DNA of 64,000 nt, taken from assembly GCF_014207985.1 (NCBI RefSeq), contig NZ_JACHMI010000001.1, positions 11,763,001-11,827,000 on the forward strand, written 5' to 3'. The stretch's first letter is position 1; every line of letters starts with the position of its first letter. Source of the DNA: Nonomuraea rubra. GTDB lineage: Bacteria > Actinomycetota > Actinomycetes > Streptosporangiales > Streptosporangiaceae. Shown piece by piece: positions 8,266 to 15,369 of the stretch. The notes beneath the pieces were generated by a model. That model saw only the letters and a list, made by a program, of their open reading frames with translations, made no database searches and had not been told where the DNA came from. Position numbers and translations under genes: made by a program.

Positions 8266-8508
8266 TCAGGCCGGGCGGTCCTCAGGCGGCACCACGAACG
8301 TGCCCTGCGACCGCTTGATCACCACTAGCCCCTCCTCCGCGAGCACGGCGACAGCGTGCAACGCGGTGTTCCGGCCGACCTCGTACTGCTGCATGATGCG
8401 CGGGATGGCCGGGATCGCCGTGCGGGGCGGGAACTCGCCGCTGTGGATCCGCTCGCGGAGATCGTCGGCGACCTCCTCGTAGCGATACTTCGGCTCCCAC
8501 TTGATCAT
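8266..8508 (-). CDS. GntR-type winged-helix protein, DNA-binding domain only
   Basis: The 80 residues are one GntR winged helix: YEEVADDLRERIHSGEFPP, then AIPRIMQQYEVGRNTALHAVAVLAEEGLV and a wing ending GTFVVPP. There is no effector domain, so it probably represses constitutively or is controlled by abundance. No Shine-Dalgarno sequence is visible before the ATG, so the message may be leaderless or weakly translated. It resembles the next minus-strand gene, suggesting paralogues. Confidence 0.85.
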   Translation of the reverse strand: MIKWEPKYRYEEVADDLRERIHSGEFPPRTAIPAIPRIMQQYEVGRNTALHAVAVLAEEGLVVIKRSQGTFVVPPEDRPA

Positions 8509-8658
8509 GGAGAGAAGGTAGTAGCACCTGGGCGAGCCCAGGCGATCCGGGAATTACCCGGGCCGTCCTAGGCGGTGCCAGGACCACCCATGCGTACCCT
8601 TCCGATCCTCCGACATCTGAGGTTTCCTCGAAGAGTTTTGCGGGAAAGGCAAGCAAAA

Positions 8659-8716
8659 GCGGCGGCGCGGGAATCAACCCCCCTCAGTCGGTGGGTTGCC
8701 GGGCCCGCGCCGCCGC
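8659..8716 (-). terminator. Strong intrinsic terminator
   Basis: A perfect 13-bp stem GCGGCGGCGCGGG/CCCGCGCCGCCGC is followed on the minus strand by TTTTGCTTGCCTTT. It lies just past the stop of the second GntR gene and isolates it from the first. Confidence 0.8.
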
Positions 8717-8736
8717 GCCTTCACGCACTAGTCCGT

Positions 8737-8988
8737 TCACTGGGCCGGCCACTCCTCGCGCGGCCGTACGAACGTTCCCCGGCCTCGCTCGGCGACAAGG
8801 TAGCCCTCCTCCTTCAGGATGGCGACTCCGGCTCTGACCGTGTCCCGACCCAACTCGTATCGCTGCATGAGTTGCTGCTCGGAGGGGATCGCCCGGTCCG
8901 GCGCCAGTTCGCCCGACATGATCTGTTCGCGCAGCAGATCAGCGAGCTGGTACTTGAGCGGCTTCCGGCCGTCGTGGTCGATCTCCAT
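8737..8988 (-). CDS. GntR-type winged-helix protein, DNA-binding domain only
   Basis: This 83-residue paralogue of the preceding GntR protein reads KYQLADLLREQIMSGELAPDRAIPSEQQLMQRYELGRDTVRAGVAILKEEGYL with a wing ending GTFVRP. It has no ligand domain. I start at the ATG after a GTG-rich stretch; a longer frame begins 75 bases upstream. It diverges from the rightward genes beyond 9161, and the region between holds a perfect CCAAACGTTTGG palindrome, a good candidate for its own operator. Confidence 0.85.
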   Translation of the reverse strand: MEIDHDGRKPLKYQLADLLREQIMSGELAPDRAIPSEQQLMQRYELGRDTVRAGVAILKEEGYLVAERGRGTFVRPREEWPAQ

Positions 8989-9059
8989 GGCCACGGACCG
9001 TAAATGTCCCCTGGCGTGGCCCCTCAGCCGCCCACGTTGTCCGACAGGGGCAGACGTTG

Positions 9060-9071
9060 CCAAACGTTTGG
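9060..9071. promoter_or_regulatory. Perfect 12-bp palindrome, candidate operator
   Basis: CCAAACGTTTGG is a perfect dyad in the divergent region between a GntR gene and a rightward operon. TATGGT follows three bases later and may be the -10 element of the rightward promoter, so binding here would block it. Confidence 0.55.
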
Positions 9072-9160
9072 TCTATGGTGACGATACGCACCCGAGAGAC
9101 TTCGGGCCTGACCAGCGCGGCGAACGCTCGATCAGGCCCTGTCGGACGATGGAGGTCCGA

Positions 9161-9406
9161 GTGAGCGAATCGTACCCACGATGGAGCCCTGCTACGAGGT
9201 GCGGGTACTGCGACAAGCCGATCGTCATCGAAGAGGTCGGCTGGCGGTCTACTGAGCGCGACCCATCCGTGGACCGCGTGCGCTGCCCCCACTCGCCCGA
9301 GCAGCACCCGTGGCAGCAGAAGCACCAGCCCGCCGGGCAGATGCGGTCCCCACGGGTGTGCGCCCTGACCGCGGAGTCGGAGTTCCGGGCGGGGGATCCG
9401 ACGTGA
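9161..9406 (+). CDS. Hypothetical zinc-ribbon-like protein, 81 residues
   Basis: It starts at GTG with GGAGG five bases upstream; the longer open frame before this is not credible. The N-terminus has CGYC and a second cluster RCPHSPEQH, which could bind one zinc. Trp, Gln and His are frequent. It is the first of three genes joined by 4-base overlaps (GTGA, ATGA), so the three are translated together. Function unknown. Confidence 0.7.
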   Translation: MSESYPRWSPATRCGYCDKPIVIEEVGWRSTERDPSVDRVRCPHSPEQHPWQQKHQPAGQMRSPRVCALTAESEFRAGDPT

Positions 9407-9687
9407 CGGCCCCTGACCCGCCCCGAGTCTGGTGGCTTCACGCTCTCGACAGGTACGAGCCGCCTCGTCTGCGTGCGGCGGTGCCGTGCATCCCTGGCTA
9501 TTCAACCTCGTACGACGCCGAGAGTGGCGCTTATACGGCTCTCCGGCACGAGACCGTTCCTGTTGAAGCGATCAGTGTGGGCTGCTTCCTGCGGATCAGA
9601 ACCTGCGACGCCAGTGCTCTGCAAGACCGCGTGGCCTCCAACGAGGCGTGGATCGCCGCGTGGACCAGCGGTCAGGCGATCACATGA
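9403..9687 (+). CDS. Hypothetical protein, 94 residues
   Basis: The GTG start overlaps the preceding stop (GTGA). The protein begins TAPDPPRVWWLHALDRYEPP and has a short cysteine-containing middle (GCFLRIRTC). There is no membrane segment or recognisable domain. Coupling to both neighbours suggests joint expression early in the element's programme. Confidence 0.65.
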   Translation: MTAPDPPRVWWLHALDRYEPPRLRAAVPCIPGYSTSYDAESGAYTALRHETVPVEAISVGCFLRIRTCDASALQDRVASNEAWIAAWTSGQAIT

Positions 9688-10298
9688 CAAGAGCTCCGAC
9701 GCGAATGCCCGTGCCGTACGTCACCGCCTACGAGGGTGAGGCCCTGGCCTACCAACTCGTTGTGGAGCCGTCCGCGGAGGCGACCGAGGGGATACGTCTC
9801 TCCTATGTCGACGCCGTCGAGACGGACCGGTTGTACGGGGCGCTGTGGTATCGGCAGGGCATCACCAAGACCGGGCGCCCGCTCTGGAAACTGATCAATA
9901 CTCCGAGGCAACGGCGCTGCATGATGCGCCTACTGTGCCAGGTGTGCGGCCGGTCCACGGTGGACGACGACGGCCGGATCTGGTGGCTGATGCCCGAACC
10001 TCCAGGGACGACCGGAGGCGGCATGCCGTTCACGCACGTGCCGCCGTGCTGCCGGGCGTGCATCCCCGTCGCACGCGCGATGTGCCCGCGGCTGCGCCAC
10101 AAGGCGCTCGTCTACACCGCCCGCGATGCCGAACCGTTCGGGGTGGTGGCGGACCTATATCGGCCCGCGGCCGGGCTCAAGGCAGTCCTGCTTCAGCACG
10201 CCGTCGAGGTGCCCTTGGACGCGTTTCGTCGCTTGGACTTCGCCCTAGCCACTCAGTTGCTTGTCTCGCTCGATGACCTGCAGAGAACAGAAGCGTGA
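9684..10298 (+). CDS. Hypothetical protein with paired cysteine motifs, 204 residues
   Basis: The ATG overlaps the previous stop (ATGA). The middle has CQVC, followed 50 residues later by PPCCRACIPVARAMCPR, compatible with a zinc-bound core. The C-terminal third is helical and leucine-rich. I do not recognise the family. It ends the three-gene unit and converges on the gene at 10330. Confidence 0.7.
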   Translation: MTRAPTRMPVPYVTAYEGEALAYQLVVEPSAEATEGIRLSYVDAVETDRLYGALWYRQGITKTGRPLWKLINTPRQRRCMMRLLCQVCGRSTVDDDGRIWWLMPEPPGTTGGGMPFTHVPPCCRACIPVARAMCPRLRHKALVYTARDAEPFGVVADLYRPAAGLKAVLLQHAVEVPLDAFRRLDFALATQLLVSLDDLQRTEA

Positions 10299-10329
10299 GG
10301 GTGTACCAAATACCCGACACCACACGCGA

Positions 10330-11079
10330 CTAGGCCGACTCGCGAGGTGGGGGTTCATCGCCGGGATCTCTGGCCTGCCGGCTGCGTCGTAGGAGCAGCG
10401 CGGCTGCGGCTTCCTTGACCGGGTAGGCGGCCGGCCTTGTGCCCGGTATCTCCATGCCCTGTAGAAGCCTGCGGATTCGCCGGGGTTGGAGTGGCCCCTT
10501 CTCCAGACACTTAGCGAGTTGAGCAGCCGTCGCGGTCATGGCCTCCCTCGTGGCTTCAGGGGGCTCAGGTGTCGCCGTCGGCGTGGTGCTGTCTGTCTGG
10601 TTCCCGTCGCTTCCTGCCGCGTCGAGGAGGTCCTTACGAGCGGCCATCAGCCATACTTCGATGCGCCGGTCAATCTGGCCGCTGATCTCATTAGCGATGC
10701 GCGCCTTGACGGCGCTGTTGAGGCTCTCCTCGAACACGTCCTTGAACCGCTGGTCGAACCGCTCCTGGAAGCCGGAGCTGTCCGCCCATGTGTTGGCGTA
10801 GACGGTAAAGAGGTTGTCGAACCAGTTGGCGACCCAGGTGTCGAACCCCTTCTTGAGTTCCCGGTCCTTCCATGCCCCGATGCGGTCGTTGAACCGCGGG
10901 TCGAAGTGGGCTTCGAAATGGGCGCCCACGCCTTCCTGGAGTCGGTCGTCGGCGTTGCTCAGCCACGCTTGAACTCGCTGGTTGATCTCGGTGTCCAGCC
11001 GTTCAGTGACCCACTGATCGAACCGGGCTTGGAACCACTTCTCGAAGTCGTCCTTCGTCCACCGCGTCCAGAATCCCAT
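10330..11079 (-). CDS. Repeat-rich Phe/Trp/Arg helical protein of unknown function
   Basis: Residues 1-130 repeat a short amphipathic pattern built on F-x2-RF-(D/N)-x-(W/R): WFQARFDQWV, HFDPRFNDRIGAW, GFDTWVANWFDNLF and ERFDQRFKDVF. This suggests a curved or membrane-touching helical stack. A Thr/Pro-rich linker follows near residue 165, then a basic C-terminus with RRIRRLLQGM. No signal peptide or transmembrane helix is seen. Upstream are a perfect TCTCTCTAGAGAGA palindrome and several AGATAT repeats, so it is probably tightly regulated. Confidence 0.75.
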   Translation of the reverse strand: MGFWTRWTKDDFEKWFQARFDQWVTERLDTEINQRVQAWLSNADDRLQEGVGAHFEAHFDPRFNDRIGAWKDRELKKGFDTWVANWFDNLFTVYANTWADSSGFQERFDQRFKDVFEESLNSAVKARIANEISGQIDRRIEVWLMAARKDLLDAAGSDGNQTDSTTPTATPEPPEATREAMTATAAQLAKCLEKGPLQPRRIRRLLQGMEIPGTRPAAYPVKEAAAALLLRRSRQARDPGDEPPPRESA

Positions 11080-11102
11080 GCAGCGCCCTCGCTACGAGCA
11101 GG

Positions 11103-11193
11103 AGATATGGATCAGTCATGTGGAAGATATGAAGGATCACCTTTGCCGGATAGTCCATGGTCAGGGCACTGTTGGGTCTCTCTAGAGAGATAT
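11103..11193. promoter_or_regulatory. Regulatory region with TCTCTCTAGAGAGA palindrome
   Basis: A perfect 14-bp palindrome lies at 11177-11190. AGATAT recurs at 11103, 11125 and 11188. On the minus strand the palindrome directly follows TTATAT, a possible -10 element for the repeat-rich gene, so a repressor here would occlude the start of transcription. Confidence 0.45.
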
Positions 11194-11206
11194 AAGACGT
11201 CATTGA

Positions 11207-11950
11207 CTAGCGGTTCGTCGTGCTGTCCTTCTCAGGTAGCACGGGCTGGTGATAGAGCAATTCAAAGAGGTGTCCACCCTTGATGAGCACAGATACCTCA
11301 ACCGGTCGGTTGTTGTCGGTGTAGACGGTTCGGAACTGCCGGAAGACTGGCACGCTGGCGGGAAGACGAAGGGCGTCAATCTCTTCCTTTAGCGGCTGGC
11401 GGACTGAAACGCGGTCCTCGAATGCCTTCTCGGATAGGCCGAGGTCCGTGAGCACCTGCGGTGCCCCACCTCGTATCTTCGCCTTCCTGCTGAGCGGAGT
11501 GCCGGCCGCGAAGGACAACGGATAGTACGACCAGGAGAGCTCGACTGGATCGCCGTCCCACAAGAGCAGCCGCTTGCGCACAACCACTCGTTCGCCCTCT
11601 GCCAGCCTGAGGGCCTGCGACACCTCCTTCGACGGGTCAACCTCTGCGACCTGCAGCAAGTCGTACTTGTAGCCGCGCGGGGACGGCTCCTTGTAGGCGG
11701 TGGCCGCAACAACGAAAGGCTGCTTGTTCCGGACGAATACGGCCCTTCCAACCTCGCCCCGGAGGAACCCTTCCTCCTTGAGGATGCCGACTGCTTTGGA
11801 CACGGTCGAGGCCGCGACTTGGTACGTCTCCACTAGGCGTGCCGTGGATGGCAGCGCCTCTCCTGGCTCGTAAAAGCCCGTCATGACCTTGTCGCGCAGG
11901 TCAGCGGCAACATGCTGGCTCTTGTCTGGCTCCTTGACCACAGCCGTCAT
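11207..11950 (-). CDS. GntR-family regulator with UTRA domain (KorSA-like)
   Basis: The N-terminus is a GntR winged helix (HVAADLRDKVMTGFYEPGEALPSTARLVETYQVAASTVSKAVGIL). Residues 95-235 form a UTRA ligand domain (VVVRKRLLLWDGDPVELSWSYYPLSFAAGTPL). In actinomycete integrative elements such as pSAM2, GntR/UTRA proteins (KorSA) repress transfer and excision genes, which fits here by inference. It follows the UTRA-only gene by nine bases and is probably co-transcribed with it. Confidence 0.88.
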   Translation of the reverse strand: MTAVVKEPDKSQHVAADLRDKVMTGFYEPGEALPSTARLVETYQVAASTVSKAVGILKEEGFLRGEVGRAVFVRNKQPFVVAATAYKEPSPRGYKYDLLQVAEVDPSKEVSQALRLAEGERVVVRKRLLLWDGDPVELSWSYYPLSFAAGTPLSRKAKIRGGAPQVLTDLGLSEKAFEDRVSVRQPLKEEIDALRLPASVPVFRQFRTVYTDNNRPVEVSVLIKGGHLFELLYHQPVLPEKDSTTNR

Positions 11951-11959
11951 CCTTACTCT

Positions 11960-12499
11960 TCAGATCGTCATCTCATAGCGGAGCTCTCGCCCCGCGGCAA
12001 CCATCGTCATCACAGTGGCCTCGAACGGGCGATCGTCCCCTGCGTGCGTGACTCGACTCAATACCAGAACCCAGTCATGTGGGCCGAGGTTGAGGAGGTC
12101 ACGCTCTTCGTCGGTTGCAGGTCTTGACCTCACTGTTTCTACGACACGCCGAGGGAGGAACCCCAACTCGGCGAGGAGTGTCACCGCACCACCGCGAACC
12201 TTACGTGGTTCGGCGAGAGGTGTACCAGCAGCAACCTGCAAGGGATAGAAGGAGTCAGCGAGCTCGACCGGGGTGCCATCGAGCAGCACCAATCGTCGGC
12301 GGACGATGGCGGGCTCTGCCTCTGAGAGTCCCAATGCGCGAGCGATGGCTGTCGGCGGTTGCACCTGGGCGACCTCTCGCAGTTCGTTCGACCCCACCCC
12401 TCCTTGAGTGGCAGCTTCAGTCGTCCAGGCATCGGCTTCGCCTGACTGTTGAGGGCGTACGTAGTCAGCAGAAACGTTGGTCCACGTCGAGTCCTCCAT
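11960..12499 (-). CDS. UTRA-domain protein lacking a DNA-binding domain
   Basis: From about residue 45 the protein matches a UTRA domain: ARALGLSEAEPAIVRRRLVLLDGTPVELADSFYPLQVAAGTPLAE, then GGAVTLLAELGF. It aligns well with the next gene's UTRA half. The N-terminus (DSTWTNVSADYVRPQQSGEA) is short and not a winged helix. It may dimerise with the full-length regulator and modulate it, or be a decayed paralogue. It is first in a two-gene minus-strand operon. Confidence 0.8.
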   Translation of the reverse strand: MEDSTWTNVSADYVRPQQSGEADAWTTEAATQGGVGSNELREVAQVQPPTAIARALGLSEAEPAIVRRRLVLLDGTPVELADSFYPLQVAAGTPLAEPRKVRGGAVTLLAELGFLPRRVVETVRSRPATDEERDLLNLGPHDWVLVLSRVTHAGDDRPFEATVMTMVAAGRELRYEMTI

Positions 12500-12537
12500 G
12501 AGCCTCCTCGCATGCGAATGCACCTACGCCCTTGCCA

Positions 12538-12559
12538 CCTTACTCGTAAGGCAGTAAGG
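12538..12559. promoter_or_regulatory. Iterated GTAAGG operator
   Basis: CCTTAC-TC-GTAAGG forms a perfect inverted repeat, and a further AGTAAGG follows within eight bases, giving three half sites. It lies between the divergent UTRA operon and the excisionase-like gene and is the best candidate site for the GntR/UTRA regulator. Confidence 0.55.
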
Positions 12560-12623
12560 ACGTCGATCAACAAACCCGCACCTCACCGCATGGATAGCCT
12601 TTCGGCTTTTCGCGAACGGATGC

Positions 12624-12652
12624 TTGCGGCCTTTCGCGGTACGCAGTACGGT
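12624..12652 (+). promoter_or_regulatory. Promoter of the excisionase-like gene (leaderless)
   Basis: TTGCGG and TACGGT are separated by 17 bases. Transcription would begin about seven bases later, at or next to the ATG, so the message is probably leaderless. This also explains the lack of a Shine-Dalgarno sequence. Confidence 0.5.
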
Positions 12653-12659
12653 GACGAGC

Positions 12660-12956
12660 ATGCAGACCGAGGAGCCCATCACGAGCGTGGGGCGTACAGA
12701 GACCGTGGCGTGCGCCGCCTGCGTGGGAGCGCGGTTCATGTCTGTCGGCGAGGCCGAGACTGTCCTCGGCGCTTCCAAGGAGTACCTGTACTCGGGACTT
12801 CGCAACGGCAAGTTCCCTGGCACCAGCTACGGGCGCGCTCGCGTCATCCTGCGCTCCTTCGTAGAGGAGTTCGTCGCGCAGGTTGAGACCGGGCGCCGGA
12901 TCGAGTTCGAGGAATTCGCCGCCGAGTGGCGCAACAGCCTTGAGGCGGCCAGCTAA
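12660..12956 (+). CDS. Excisionase-like / MerR-type helix-turn-helix protein
   Basis: The 98-residue protein has a small helix-turn-helix: FMSVGEAETVLGASKEYLYSGLRNGKFPG, followed by a basic wing and FVEEFV. This is the pattern of phage and plasmid excisionases and HTH_17 proteins. An N-terminal CAAC may bind metal or be incidental. I choose the internal ATG because a -10/-35 pair places transcription there. It heads the rightward small-gene series and may control excision or transfer. Confidence 0.65.
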   Translation: MQTEEPITSVGRTETVACAACVGARFMSVGEAETVLGASKEYLYSGLRNGKFPGTSYGRARVILRSFVEEFVAQVETGRRIEFEEFAAEWRNSLEAAS

Positions 12957-13064
12957 TGAACGCACTTTCCCTGGACGTGCGAAGGGCGGCCCTCATCCGC
13001 CAAGACGATGCCGCCCAATCGCGTGTCCTCCAGACCGGTCAAAGCATGAAAGGACGCCCCCATC

Positions 13065-13283
13065 ATGGCACAGCCCGCGTTCAGCACCACCCTCTCCCCG
13101 GAGAGGCTGCAAGCGGTCCAGGTCACCGCCGACGCCTGGCGGGCGAGAGGACACGTACAGGAGGCGAACAACCTGCTGATCGTGGCCGGGCTGGCCGTCC
13201 CCACGCAGGCGCCGGCCGCGCTCCCGCCGAACGTCTTCTCTCTCAACGACTTCCGCACTCGTCGTCAGGCGGTGTCCCGGTGA
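13065..13283 (+). CDS. Hypothetical protein, 72 residues
   Basis: The protein is mostly helical (LSPERLQAVQVTADAWRARGHVQEANNLLIVAGLAV), with a Pro/Ala linker and a basic end. AAAGGA lies nine bases before the ATG. Its stop overlaps the next gene's GTG. No domain is recognised. Confidence 0.65.
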   Translation: MAQPAFSTTLSPERLQAVQVTADAWRARGHVQEANNLLIVAGLAVPTQAPAALPPNVFSLNDFRTRRQAVSR

Positions 13284-13597
13284 CCTCCAACCACACGGCT
13301 GCCTGGCCCGCCAACACTGTCGCCCGCTACCTCACCATCGGCGGCGCCACCGTCGACATCACCGAGCGGGCTGGCTACATGACCAGCACCGACCCCACCG
13401 AGACGTTCGCCATCTGCACCGGTTGTGCGGCGACGGAGAAGGTCGAGTGGACCCAGCGGGTGTGGGACTACACCAACGACCGCATGGTCGACGAGCACGA
13501 CGAAGGCGGTCACCGCTCCACGCAGAAGATGCGCAAGTGGGCGCAGGCGCACGCCGAGAAGTGCCGGGCGATGCCCCGGCCGAACGGGGGTGCGTGA
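13280..13597 (+). CDS. Hypothetical zinc-binding-like protein, 105 residues
   Basis: It starts at GTG within GTGA, overlapping the previous stop. CTGCAATEKVEW and a downstream HRSTQKMRKWAQAHAEKC segment give Cys and His residues in a C2HC-like order. Similar small proteins occur in Streptomyces plasmids and phages without known function. The next gene starts inside its stop (TGATG). Confidence 0.65.
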   Translation: MTSNHTAAWPANTVARYLTIGGATVDITERAGYMTSTDPTETFAICTGCAATEKVEWTQRVWDYTNDRMVDEHDEGGHRSTQKMRKWAQAHAEKCRAMPRPNGGA

Positions 13598-13737
13598 TGA
13601 CCGACGCGCAGATCATCGCCGCGATCGCCAAGCTCGAACGCGAGATGACGTCTCCCCCGAGGGCTCTGGCTCACACGGTGGATACCCGCGACTGCACTGA
13701 CCCTCGCTGCTCTTCCTGTTCGCGGAGGACGCGATGA
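13597..13737 (+). CDS. Hypothetical protein, 46 residues
   Basis: The ATG overlaps the previous stop by one base. The N-terminal half is a helix (DAQIIAAIAKLEREM); the end has CTDPRCSSCSRRTR, a small cysteine knuckle. Its evidence is the tight coupling to both neighbours (ATGA at its own stop). Confidence 0.5.
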   Translation: MTDAQIIAAIAKLEREMTSPPRALAHTVDTRDCTDPRCSSCSRRTR

Positions 13738-13919
13738 CCAGCACCGGCCGCTCCTACCCGGAAGAGCCTCCCGAGCTGCTCGACACCTGGGAGCTCGACA
13801 TGGTCGTCACCGACCACCTCCAGTTCGCCAACGGCGCCTGCATGTGCGGCTGGTGCGCCTACATGGAGCACCCCACCTACTGCGAGACCGAACGCCCTGC
13901 TGCGGACGGTCCGCGATGA
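13734..13919 (+). CDS. Hypothetical cysteine-containing protein, 61 residues
   Basis: It begins in an ATGA overlap. The acidic N-terminus (SYPEEPPELLDTWELDMVV) is followed by CMCGWCAYMEH, a compact metal-binding-like cluster. Function unknown. Confidence 0.6.
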   Translation: MTSTGRSYPEEPPELLDTWELDMVVTDHLQFANGACMCGWCAYMEHPTYCETERPAADGPR

Positions 13920-13990
13920 CCAGGCCCGGCTACCGCACCCACCCTCGCAGCGGTGGCCGGGCCATCCCTCCAACTCACCTGGAGATCGAC

Positions 13991-14149
13991 ATGACTGCCC
14001 ACAAACTCACGATCGTCCCTGTCCCCACGCCGAGCCCTCAGTACCGGTGGTCCTGCTCGTGCAACACGCAGAGCAAGACCTTCTTCGGCACCGAGGCGCA
14101 GGCCGAGAGGGCGCACGGCGACCACGCCCGGGCCCTGAACGGCGCCTGA
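13991..14149 (+). CDS. Hypothetical protein, 52 residues
   Basis: GGAGATCGAC precedes the ATG, the same initiation cassette found before later genes here. An earlier ATG at 13916 overlaps the preceding stop and is an alternative. The protein has WSCSCNTQSKTFFGTEAQAERAHGDHAR, a short Cys/His pattern that could bind zinc. It ends just before an array of long hairpins. Confidence 0.55.
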   Translation: MTAHKLTIVPVPTPSPQYRWSCSCNTQSKTFFGTEAQAERAHGDHARALNGA

Positions 14150-14160
14150 CCCCACCGACC

Positions 14161-14328
14161 CCCCGGCTGCCTGTCCCTCCACGGCCCACGGCAGCCGGGG
14201 CTCTACTCCCGTCCAGGAGCCGCGCTCTCATCCCACCGCGCAGCCGCTCGGCTCCTGGACGGGATCTCCCAGACTCCCCCGCCCGCGGACGTGGTCCGGA
14301 ATCCACCCACACCGCTCCGGGGCGGGGG
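14161..14328. other. Array of three long hairpins in an intergenic gap
   Basis: Three stems lie in a row. An 11-bp perfect stem pairs 14161-14171 with 14190-14200. A 14-bp perfect stem pairs 14208-14221 with 14250-14263. An imperfect GC-rich stem pairs 14276-14289 with 14316-14328. None has a T-run, so they may protect or process the transcript, or act as factor-assisted terminators. The 209-base gap holds no credible gene. Confidence 0.65.
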
Positions 14329-14358
14329 CTCACCACCACAGCACCGAAGGAGATCGAC

Positions 14359-14544
14359 ATGAAGGACACCCTCCGCTACCGCAACAAGGGCGGAGTGTTC
14401 GTGATCTGGAACAAGACGGGCACCACTGGCTGCCAGCTCAACTACGCGGTCGGCGACTGGTCGTGCGAGGGGTGCGGCGCATCCCTCAAGGATGTGGCCG
14501 CCGTCCTTGCTGAGCGGCACGCCGACAGTTGCAAAGCCTGCTGA
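14359..14544 (+). CDS. Hypothetical zinc-finger-like protein, 61 residues
   Basis: AAGGAGATCGAC precedes the ATG. The sequence includes CEGCGASLKDV and ends ERHADSCKAC, a C2HC2-like layout. The first half is beta-rich (GVFVIWNKTGTTGCQLNY). It resembles small single-zinc proteins of Streptomyces plasmids and phages. Function unknown. Confidence 0.65.
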   Translation: MKDTLRYRNKGGVFVIWNKTGTTGCQLNYAVGDWSCEGCGASLKDVAAVLAERHADSCKAC

Positions 14545-14632
14545 CCCCCAGCCCCCGTTCCGGTATCCACGCCGGCGCATCAGGGAGCAGGCCCTGAACG
14601 GGCACGACAGACCACCTCCAAAGGAGATCGCC

Positions 14633-15136
14633 ATGTCCGACACCGCCGCCGACCCGATGGCGCGATACGCCGACTTCCACCCCATGTACAGCGTGGAGAA
14701 GCTGCGCGAGACCCTGGCTGTCCTGGCCGACCTGCCCGGCGACACGCCGGTCATCCTCGCCCTCAGCGACGGCAACGAGGCGGACCAGTACGCGCCCGCC
14801 ACCGAGCTGCAGGTCACCCACTGGAACGGCTACGAGCGCTGCGCCGCCACCGACGAGGGTGCCGAGCTGGCGCCGTTCTTCATCTACCCCGCCCAGCACC
14901 CGGAAGGCGTAGCCGATGACGGCACCTTCCACCCGGTGGCCACCCTCGACGCCCTGCGGAACACGATCGCCGACCTCGCCATCCCGGACGACACGATCTT
15001 CCACCGGACCGAGGACGCCTCCAACGATGAGGACTCCTTCACTATCGCCAGCGAACTCCAGGTCGCCTGGTGGGACGGTTCCGTCCAGGTCGACGAGCCC
15101 GGCGAGGGCGTCACGCAGGCCCTGTTCATCATCTGA
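14633..15136 (+). CDS. Hypothetical protein with internal duplication, 167 residues
   Basis: The two halves are copies of one domain. EKLRETLAVLADLPGDTPVI with TELQVTHWNG and APFFIY matches LDALRNTIADLAIPDDTIFH with SELQVAWWDG and QALFII. The protein is acidic and has no membrane segment. It is read from an AAGGAGATCGCC ribosome binding site. A two-domain arrangement suggests a pseudo-dimer, possibly binding DNA or protein, but no function is known. Confidence 0.7.
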   Translation: MSDTAADPMARYADFHPMYSVEKLRETLAVLADLPGDTPVILALSDGNEADQYAPATELQVTHWNGYERCAATDEGAELAPFFIYPAQHPEGVADDGTFHPVATLDALRNTIADLAIPDDTIFHRTEDASNDEDSFTIASELQVAWWDGSVQVDEPGEGVTQALFII

Positions 15137-15152
15137 CCCCAAGGAGATCGAC

Positions 15153-15335
15153 ATGTCGAAGAACGAGCAAGCACGGCAGCGCAGCAACGACCGGAGGGCT
15201 GCCCGCCAGAGGCTGCGGGACGCCCGCGAGAACCTCGCCGACCTGCCGGAGACCAGCGCAGACGACCCGGAGTACCTGCGCCGCAACAGCGAGGTCCTCA
15301 ACGCCGAGAAGGACGTCCCCTGGATCTTCCGCTGA
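15153..15335 (+). CDS. Hypothetical charged helical protein, 60 residues
   Basis: Highly basic and acidic helix (KNEQARQRSNDRRAARQRLRDARENLADL) predicted to be a single coiled coil. The AAGGAGATCGAC cassette precedes the ATG. It could be a nucleic-acid-binding or adaptor peptide; nothing more can be said. Confidence 0.6.
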   Translation: MSKNEQARQRSNDRRAARQRLRDARENLADLPETSADDPEYLRRNSEVLNAEKDVPWIFR

Positions 15336-15369
15336 CCCCCGCACACCACGACTGAACGGACCCCCTGCC

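Noticed and set aside
12956..13279. A frame starting in a TAATG overlap after the excisionase-like gene
   Set aside because: It runs through another credible gene with Arg/Pro/Gly-rich composition and no stop; only its last part (13280-13597) looks coding, from its own GTG.
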